Shown here piece by piece: positions 1 to 3,680 of a stretch of 5,038 bases of DNA. The stretch covers positions 1-5,038 of the forward strand of contig PMBP01000409.1 in NCBI GenBank assembly GCA_003152975.1, in the 5' to 3' direction. Source of the DNA: Phycisphaerales bacterium. GTDB lineage: Bacteria > Planctomycetota > Phycisphaerae > Sedimentisphaerales > Anaerohalosphaeraceae. A program made the translations under genes and the position numbers. The notes below the pieces were generated by a model. The model worked only from the letters and a program-made list of their open reading frames with translations, was not told the DNA's origin and searched no databases. The first letter of the stretch is position 1, and every line of letters starts with the position of its first letter.

Positions 1-18
1 GACCCTTCATTCAGCGAT

Positions 19-48
19 AATATAACATGGTATGTTTCTCCATGTCGA
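19..48 (-). promoter_or_regulatory. Possible divergent promoter reading off the left edge
   Basis: On the minus strand a -35-like TCGACA (plus positions 43-48, five of six matches to TTGACA) is followed by an 18-bp spacer and a -10-like TATATT (plus 19-24, five of six). The start would fall near position 12 and the transcript would leave the window, so no gene can be checked. AT-rich DNA often gives such matches by chance, so this is only a candidate. Confidence 0.22.
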
Positions 49-163
49 ATATTGCCCTAACGAACGATTTTGGGTAAATCTGAAAAATAATGAGTCTCAA
101 CCCTTACAACGACTGTGCTAGGATCGACGCATCGGGATGCTACCGCTAAACCGGCGGCATGAA

Positions 164-189
164 GCCGGGGGGAGAGAATAACCCCCGGC
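164..189. repeat. Inverted repeat, 8-bp stem
   Basis: GCCGGGGG (164-171) pairs perfectly with CCCCCGGC (182-189) across a 10-nt A/G-rich loop. A competing, imperfect pairing exists between 158-172 and 196-210, where CATGAAGCC is close to the complement of GGGGGCTTTCATG. It has no U-tract, so it does not look like an intrinsic terminator. It is the first strong element of the hairpin mosaic. Confidence 0.6.
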
Positions 190-216
190 ATCAATTTGGG
201 GGCTTTCATGCTTTGG

Positions 217-230
217 CGGGAATAATCCCG
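217..230. repeat. Small hairpin, 5-bp stem
   Basis: CGGGA (217-221) pairs with TCCCG (226-230) around an ATAA loop. It is short and could be chance, but it lies between longer hairpins of the same mosaic and shares the TCCCG core seen in several of them. Confidence 0.4.
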
Positions 231-237
231 ACAAACC

Positions 238-264
238 GCATCCCGATAAAACGAATTGGGACCG
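238..264. repeat. GCATCCCGAT...AATTGGGACCG repeat, copy 1 (long loop)
   Basis: This unit starts GCATCCCGATA and ends AATTGGGACCG, as does the unit at 380-401, but it carries five extra bases between the arms. TCCCGAT (241-247) can pair with ATTGGGA (255-261), including one G-T(U) wobble, with a 7-nt loop. Its last five bases, GACCG (260-264), also form a second small hairpin with CGGTC (271-275) around six A residues. The two stems overlap at 260-261, so both cannot form completely at once. Confidence 0.6.
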
Positions 265-284
265 AAAAAACGGTCGGGAGGGCA

Positions 285-311
285 CTGAGTCCCGAACAAA
301 ACGGGACTCAG
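285..311. repeat. Perfect hairpin, 10-bp stem
   Basis: CTGAGTCCCG (285-294) is exactly complementary to CGGGACTCAG (302-311), with the 7-nt loop AACAAAA. This is one of the strongest hairpins in the window. No U-run follows on either strand, so a rho-independent terminator role is not supported. It fits a short palindromic interspersed element. Confidence 0.75.
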
Positions 312-322
312 CACAGCAACCG

Positions 323-340
323 GACGCGATGGAACGCGTC
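323..340. repeat. Inverted repeat, 6-bp stem
   Basis: GACGCG (323-328) pairs with CGCGTC (335-340) around the loop ATGGAA; a G-T wobble can add one more pair. It sits 12 nt after the 10-bp-stem hairpin and 8 nt before the 22-bp palindrome, as part of the same cluster. Confidence 0.5.
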
Positions 341-348
341 TCTCCACG

Positions 349-370
349 AGGGCGGTTCGCGAACCGCCCT
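349..370. repeat. 22-bp perfect palindrome
   Basis: AGGGCGGTTCG followed directly by its exact reverse complement CGAACCGCCCT forms an uninterrupted 22-bp palindrome centred between 359 and 360. As DNA this is a symmetric site that could bind a dimer; as RNA it would need to open a few central bases for a loop. The following CCCTTACAA (367-375) recurs at 101-109. From memory, similar GGGCGGTTCGCGAACCGCCC units occur repeatedly between genes of some Planctomycetota-like metagenomic genomes; I could not check this here. Confidence 0.75.
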
Positions 371-379
371 TACAATTGG

Positions 380-401
380 GCATCCCGATAAATTGGGACC
401 G
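380..401. repeat. GCATCCCGAT...AATTGGGACCG repeat, copy 2 (short loop)
   Basis: This second copy matches the ends of the 238-264 unit but lacks its 5-nt loop insertion. TCCCGA (383-388) pairs with TTGGGA (393-398), including the same G-T(U) wobble, around a 4-nt loop TAAA. A 10-base piece of the same unit, ATCGGGATGC at 131-140, is present in the opposite orientation. Confidence 0.6.
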
Positions 402-411
402 TGTTCCTACC

Positions 412-449
412 GGCCGCGACCCGCCACGGCGATTAAACTTCGCGCGGCC
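412..449. repeat. Inverted repeat with long loop
   Basis: GGCCGCG (412-418) is complementary to CGCGGCC (443-449), with a 24-nt loop. In GC-rich DNA a 7-bp stem with a long loop can arise by chance, so this is less certain than its neighbours. Confidence 0.35.
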
Positions 450-495
450 CTCCATCCACCTCGCTTCGCTCGGAGGCTGCCACCCCATAAAAAAA

Positions 496-515
496 CACAA
501 GCGGGGACGCTTGTG
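496..515. repeat. Hairpin, 8-bp stem with GGGA loop
   Basis: CACAAGCG (496-503) pairs exactly with CGCTTGTG (508-515) around GGGA, a GNRA-type tetraloop that would stabilise an RNA stem. It is preceded by a run of seven A residues (489-495). On the minus strand the hairpin is therefore followed by seven T residues, which makes it a plausible rho-independent terminator for leftward transcription. No leftward gene ending here is visible, so a repeat element is the more cautious reading. Confidence 0.6.
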
Positions 516-523
516 CAACATCT

Positions 524-548
524 GGATTCCGGCCTGCGCCGGAATGAC
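524..548. repeat. dRS3/REP-like ATTCC...GGAAT hairpin
   Basis: ATTCCGGC (526-533) pairs perfectly with GCCGGAAT (538-545) around CTGC, with flanks GG and GAC. The pattern, a variant of the ATTCCC...GGGAAT core of Neisseria dRS3 repeats, is a very common type of dispersed intergenic repeat. In translation it gives the familiar spurious peptide WIPACAGMT, which is visible in one frame here. The resemblance is to the motif only and does not imply a Neisseria origin. Confidence 0.65.
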
Positions 549-576
549 AACAAAAGGGCAGGGAGTCGAGCCGCGA

Positions 577-594
577 CAGGCGGGGATCCGCCTG
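577..594. repeat. Inverted repeat, 7-bp stem
   Basis: CAGGCGG (577-583) pairs exactly with CCGCCTG (588-594) around GGAT. It is the last strong hairpin of the mosaic, about 85 bp before the promoter of the downstream operon. There is no T-run next to it. Confidence 0.5.
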
Positions 595-677
595 GGTCTG
601 CCAGAGGTGGATCACGGGCGTTTTCCAGCGGTAGCCGAGGGTTCGCAGAATCCGGAGCAAATTTTCGGGCAAGGGCG

Positions 678-706
678 TTTTCAAACAGGGGCGGAGAACC
701 TATAAT
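678..706 (+). promoter_or_regulatory. Sigma70-type promoter for the URO-D/SSS/GH2 operon
   Basis: TTTTCA (678-683, four of six matches to TTGACA) is separated by exactly 17 bp from a perfect TATAAT (701-706). Transcription would start near 713, giving a leader of about 38 nt before the ATG at 751. The -35 box overlaps the second copy of the direct repeat GGGCGTTTTC (616-625, 673-682), a possible but unproven regulator site. The position just upstream of the first gene of a co-directional cluster supports a real promoter. Confidence 0.6.
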
Positions 707-739
707 GTCGCGGCGGCACTTAAAACACTAATCCTTCCG

Positions 740-744
740 AGGAG
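740..744 (+). promoter_or_regulatory. Ribosome binding site of the URO-D-fold gene
   Basis: AGGAG lies 6 nt before the ATG at 751, an ideal spacing. It fixes the start codon of the 419-residue product. Confidence 0.75.
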
Positions 745-750
745 ACAGAT

Positions 751-2010
751 ATGACAGTCACATCACGACAGCGGCTGGCGGCGACCCTGGCCCACAAGCC
801 GGGGGATCGGGTCTGCGTGGATTTTGGGGGCACGGCGGTAACTGGCGTGAATGTTACGGCGGTGACCCGGCTTCGCAAGGCACTTCTGGGCGATGTCAAC
901 TACCGTGTCAAGGTGGTCGAGCCGTATCAGATGCTCGGCGAGATCGACGAGCCATTGGCCGAGGCGATGGGCGTGGATGTCGTCGCGGTCAACGGCCCGC
1001 GGACGATGTTCGGATTTGCCAACAAGGACTGGAAACCCTTCAAGCTTTTCGACGGCACCGAGGTGCTGGTCGGCGGACAGTTCAACCTCAAGGACGACGG
1101 CAAGGGTGGATTTTTCATCTACCCGGAAGGCGACACGAGTGTTCCGCCCAGCGGGCACATGCCCAAGGGCGGATTTTATTTTGACGCGGTCTGCCGGCAG
1201 GCGCCGATTGTCGAGGAAAAACTTGACCCGAAGGACAACCTGGTTGATTTCGGGATCTTGAGCGAAGCGGATATAAAGCATTACGCCACGCTGGCCGAGC
1301 GGGCGGCGGCGAAAAACAAGGGCGCGATCCTGACGGCGCCGGGCTGCGCGTTCGGGGATATCGCGCTGGTGCCGGCGACCTGGATGAAGCGCACGCCGGG
1401 TATCCGGGAGATCGAGGAGTGGTATGTCTCGACGGCGATCCGGCGGGATTATGTGTGGAAGGTTTTCGAGGGCCAGTGCCAGATCGCGCTGAAAAATCTG
1501 GCGGCGCTGGCCAAGGTCATCAGCGACAAGGTGCAGGCGGTATTCCTGACGGGCACGGACTTCGGCACGCAGCGCGGGCCGTTCATCGCGCCGCAATCGT
1601 ATCGCGACCTGTACAAGCCGTTCCACAAGACGATCAACGATTTCGTACACAAGAACACACCGTGGAAGACCTTCATCCACTCCTGCGGCAGCGTGGTGGA
1701 ACTGATCCCGGACTTTATTGACGCGGGATTCGACATCCTCAATCCGGTGCAGTGCTCGGCCGAGGGGATGGACGCCCAGGGACTCAAGGACCGCTTCGGC
1801 GATCGTGTGACCTTCTGGGGCGGCGGGGTCGATACGCAGAAGGTGCTGCCTTTCGGCACGCCGCAGGAGGTCTATGACCAGGTGCGGCGGCGGATCGAGA
1901 TATTCAACAAGGGCGGCGGCTTTGTGTTCAACACCATTCACAACATCCAGGCCGGCACGCCGGTGGAGAACCTGCTGGCGATGGTCAAGGCGATTAAAGA
2001 GAGCAAGTAA
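751..2010 (+). CDS. URO-D superfamily protein, methylcobamide-methyltransferase-like
   Basis: A 419-residue cytoplasmic protein with the uroporphyrinogen decarboxylase TIM-barrel fold; no signal peptide or membrane segment. The N-terminus has the HKPGDRVCVDFGG type of opening (residues ~15-27) found in HemE/MtaA relatives. The conserved GTDFGTQRGPFIAP stretch is at about 268-281, and D270 is probably in the active site. The metal motif HSCG (H310, C312) follows. In MtaA/MtbA-type methyltransferases HxC plus a later Cys bind Zn; here the matching late position seems to be H397 in FNTIHNIQ, so a His/Cys/His site is inferred. True HemE is shorter (~350 residues) and has the RQAGRY motif, absent here. 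Much of the extra length is an insert around 105-148, rich in Gly, Pro and aromatic residues. The start is fixed by AGGAG at 740. It heads an apparent operon with a symporter and GH2. The substrate is unknown; cobamide-linked methyl transfer is possible but unproven. Confidence 0.85.
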   Translation: MTVTSRQRLAATLAHKPGDRVCVDFGGTAVTGVNVTAVTRLRKALLGDVNYRVKVVEPYQMLGEIDEPLAEAMGVDVVAVNGPRTMFGFANKDWKPFKLFDGTEVLVGGQFNLKDDGKGGFFIYPEGDTSVPPSGHMPKGGFYFDAVCRQAPIVEEKLDPKDNLVDFGILSEADIKHYATLAERAAAKNKGAILTAPGCAFGDIALVPATWMKRTPGIREIEEWYVSTAIRRDYVWKVFEGQCQIALKNLAALAKVISDKVQAVFLTGTDFGTQRGPFIAPQSYRDLYKPFHKTINDFVHKNTPWKTFIHSCGSVVELIPDFIDAGFDILNPVQCSAEGMDAQGLKDRFGDRVTFWGGGVDTQKVLPFGTPQEVYDQVRRRIEIFNKGGGFVFNTIHNIQAGTPVENLLAMVKAIKESK

Positions 2011-2028
2011 ACCTTCATTCGGTTCAAT

Positions 2029-2033
2029 GGGAG
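2029..2033 (+). promoter_or_regulatory. Ribosome binding site of the symporter gene
   Basis: GGGAG sits 6 nt before the ATG at 2040, within the 29-nt gap after the URO-D stop. The gap contains no terminator, which supports co-transcription. Confidence 0.6.
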
Positions 2034-2039
2034 CGGCCG

Positions 2040-3596
2040 ATGCAATTTCACATCCTCGACACGGTGGTGCTGGTGGCGTTTTTTGCGCTGGTGCTGGGAA
2101 CCAGCATGATCAAGAGCCGCAGGGAAAAGACCAGCGAGGATTATTTCCTCGCCGGCCGGGGCCTGAAGTGGTACCTGATCGGCTTTTCGATCGTCGCGGC
2201 TAACATCTCGACCGAGCAGTTCGTCGGGATGGCCGGATCGAGCGCGGGGTCGGTCGGCCTAGCGGTGTCGGGTTATCAATTGCTCGGCGCGGTGACGATC
2301 GTGTTTGTGGCGATCTGGTTTTTGCCGCGGTTCCTGCGGGCGGGAATCTACACCATGCCCGAATACCTCGAATATCGCTACAACCCGGCGGCGCGGGGGA
2401 TCATGGCGCTGTACACGATGCTGATCTATGTGTTTGTGCTGCTGGCGGCGGTGATCTATTCGGGAGCGCTGACGCTGCACAAGATTTTCGACATGGACCT
2501 GACGACGGCGGCCTGGCTGATCGGAATCATCGCGGCCCTCTATACGACCTGGGGCGGGCTAGCGGCGGTGGCGTGGGCGGACTTGTTCCAGGGCTCGGCG
2601 CTGCTGATCGGGGGGATCGTGACGATGGCGCTGGGGCTGTGGAAGATCGGCGGGATCGAGCCGTTTTTGGCGCACAACGCCGACCGGCTGCACATGGTGC
2701 TTCCGGCCGATCACCCGGAGATGCCGTGGACGGTGCTGGTACTGGGTTTGTGGATCCCGAATTTCTATTATTGCGGGCTCAACCAGTTCATCGTGCAACG
2801 GACGCTGGCGGCGCAGAGTCTTCGGCAGGGCCAGCTCGGCATCATCTTCGCAGCGGCGCTGTGGCTGATCGTGCCGTTTGCGATCGTGATGCCGGGGATC
2901 ATGGCCCTGCAACTTTACGGCGACCAGATCGCCAAGCCCGACGAGGCGTTTCCGACGCTGATCCGAAACCTCATCCCGATCGGGATGCGGGGATTTATCT
3001 TTGCGGCACTGGCCGGGGCGGTGATCAGCACGCTGGCCTCGCTGCTCAACAGCGCCGCTACGATCTTCACGATGGATCTCTACAAGCGGTCGTTGCGACC
3101 GCAGGCCAGCCAGGCAAGCTTAGTGTGGATGGGCCGGATCCTGACGCTGCTGTTTGTGCTGCTGGGGTGTTCGATCGCACCGCTGCTGAGCAACGAGCGA
3201 TTCGGCGGGATCTTCCGCTACATCCAGGAATACCAGGGCTTCATCTCGCCGGGGATTCTTGCGGCATTCGTGTTCGGGTTCCTTGTGCCCGTGGCACCGC
3301 CGGCGGCGGGAATCACGGCGCTGGTGGCCAATGTGCCGATTTACGGGCTGCTGTGGCTGATGGATTCGGGGATCGTCCCGTCGATGACGCTCAAGATCGC
3401 GTTTCTCAACCGCATGGCGATCACCTTCGGCGTGCTGATTGCGCTGATGGCCGTGATCACGATCCTGCGGCCGCTGCGACAGCCGCGAACAATGCCGGTG
3501 CGGGAGGATATCGACATGACCCCCTCGCCAAGCGTGCTGTGGCTGGGCGGACTGGTAATCGCGGGAGTCATTGGTTTTTATATCCTGTTCTGGTAA
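2040..3596 (+). CDS. SSS-family Na+/solute symporter (SGLT-type)
   Basis: A 518-residue inner-membrane permease that should import a sugar or similar solute with Na+. About 14 hydrophobic segments can be traced (roughly 5-24, 43-66, 72-95, 121-142, 156-174, 181-202, 231-250, 268-292, 316-342, 362-381, 399-418, 422-441, 455-476, 497-517), as in vSGLT. Family marks are DYFLAGR (34-40), AANISTEQFVGM (53-64), YTTWGGLAAV (168-177), NQFIVQR (248-254), LNSAATIFTMDLYK (336-349) and YIQEY (394-398). By alignment from memory with Vibrio vSGLT, Na+ site residues A53, I56, A327, S330 and T331 are kept. So are sugar-contact or gate residues Q60, M64, Y79, N241, Y244, F392 and Q396. Three sugar contacts differ: E88 is Q80, S91 is G83 and K294 is W275. 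The substrate is therefore probably not plain galactose or glucose. Length is normal for the family. Inferred to be co-transcribed with the gene 29 nt upstream. Confidence 0.93.
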   Translation: MQFHILDTVVLVAFFALVLGTSMIKSRREKTSEDYFLAGRGLKWYLIGFSIVAANISTEQFVGMAGSSAGSVGLAVSGYQLLGAVTIVFVAIWFLPRFLRAGIYTMPEYLEYRYNPAARGIMALYTMLIYVFVLLAAVIYSGALTLHKIFDMDLTTAAWLIGIIAALYTTWGGLAAVAWADLFQGSALLIGGIVTMALGLWKIGGIEPFLAHNADRLHMVLPADHPEMPWTVLVLGLWIPNFYYCGLNQFIVQRTLAAQSLRQGQLGIIFAAALWLIVPFAIVMPGIMALQLYGDQIAKPDEAFPTLIRNLIPIGMRGFIFAALAGAVISTLASLLNSAATIFTMDLYKRSLRPQASQASLVWMGRILTLLFVLLGCSIAPLLSNERFGGIFRYIQEYQGFISPGILAAFVFGFLVPVAPPAAGITALVANVPIYGLLWLMDSGIVPSMTLKIAFLNRMAITFGVLIALMAVITILRPLRQPRTMPVREDIDMTPSPSVLWLGGLVIAGVIGFYILFW

Positions 3597-3680
3597 TATT
3601 CGGCATAAATAATATAAAATATAAAAATAAAGGGAGGCCTTTCTGGAATCGGAAAGGTTTCTCAAGTCGGAGGATTTTCG
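3597..3680 (+). promoter_or_regulatory. AT-rich intercistronic spacer with small hairpin
   Basis: The first half (3601-3630) is almost all A and T, unlike the GC-rich genes around it, and contains several TATAA-like strings (for example TATAAA at 3613-3618), but I find no convincing -35 box. The second half has CCTTTCTG (3638-3645) pairing with CGGAAAGG (3650-3657), one G-U pair, loop GAAT, followed by only three T residues. This could be a weak attenuator, an RNA processing or stability element, or an internal promoter region that sets the GH2 level apart from the transporter. None of these is proven. Confidence 0.35.
3669..3673 (+). promoter_or_regulatory. Ribosome binding site of the GH2 gene
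   Basis: GGAGG, a full Shine-Dalgarno core, lies 7 nt before the ATG at 3681. It supports this start, which also places a signal peptide exactly at the N-terminus. Confidence 0.75.

Larger units (their letters stand above)
1..700. other. Gene-free intergenic region with hairpin mosaic
   Basis: I see no credible protein gene here. All open frames crossing it are explained by palindromic repeats, lack a good ribosome site and show no recognisable domain. The first ~120 bases are AT-richer and contain a weak inverted repeat (ACATGG at 25-30 with CCATGT at 40-45). From ~158 to 594 the stretch is packed with unrelated short inverted repeats, listed separately. From 595 to 677 I see only a 10-bp direct repeat (GGGCGTTTTC at 616-625 and 673-682). 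No tRNA, rRNA, CRISPR array or recognisable riboswitch is visible; in particular I do not see a cobalamin riboswitch. Confidence 0.75.

Noticed and set aside
1..60. Possible C-terminal tail of an upstream gene (frame 1, ending TAA at 58-60)
   Set aside because: Only 19 codons are visible in AT-rich DNA without a recognisable motif, so a real gene end cannot be told from chance.
285..311. Rho-independent terminator of an upstream gene
   Set aside because: The stem is strong, but no T-run follows on either strand and no gene ends just before it.
57..521. 154-residue minus-strand open frame
   Set aside because: It covers the palindromes on the opposite strand and has no Shine-Dalgarno sequence or recognisable family.
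158..594. CRISPR array
   Set aside because: The repeats are short, mostly different from each other, irregularly spaced, and no cas genes are present.
376..705. 109-residue plus-strand open frame
   Set aside because: It contains the WIPACAGMT peptide typical of translated ATTCC...GGAAT repeats, and it ends inside the TATAAT box. Not a gene.
159..731. 190-residue plus-strand open frame in the upstream region
   Set aside because: It runs through the whole hairpin mosaic, lacks a ribosome site and domain, has a low-complexity Arg/Gly/Pro-rich product, and ends beyond a good promoter. It is a repeat by-product.
595..750. Cobalamin riboswitch upstream of a possibly corrinoid-linked gene
   Set aside because: I could not find the conserved B12-box or the surrounding stems, and the predicted leader is only about 38 nt, too short for this riboswitch.
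763..1941. 392-residue minus-strand open frame opposite the URO-D gene
   Set aside because: An Arg/His-rich product typical of the antisense strand of a GC-rich gene; the plus-strand frame has clear family motifs.
751..2010. Assignment as hemE (uroporphyrinogen decarboxylase of haem synthesis)
   Set aside because: The RQAGRY motif is missing, an HxC metal motif is present, the protein is about 70 residues too long, and the neighbours are carbohydrate genes.
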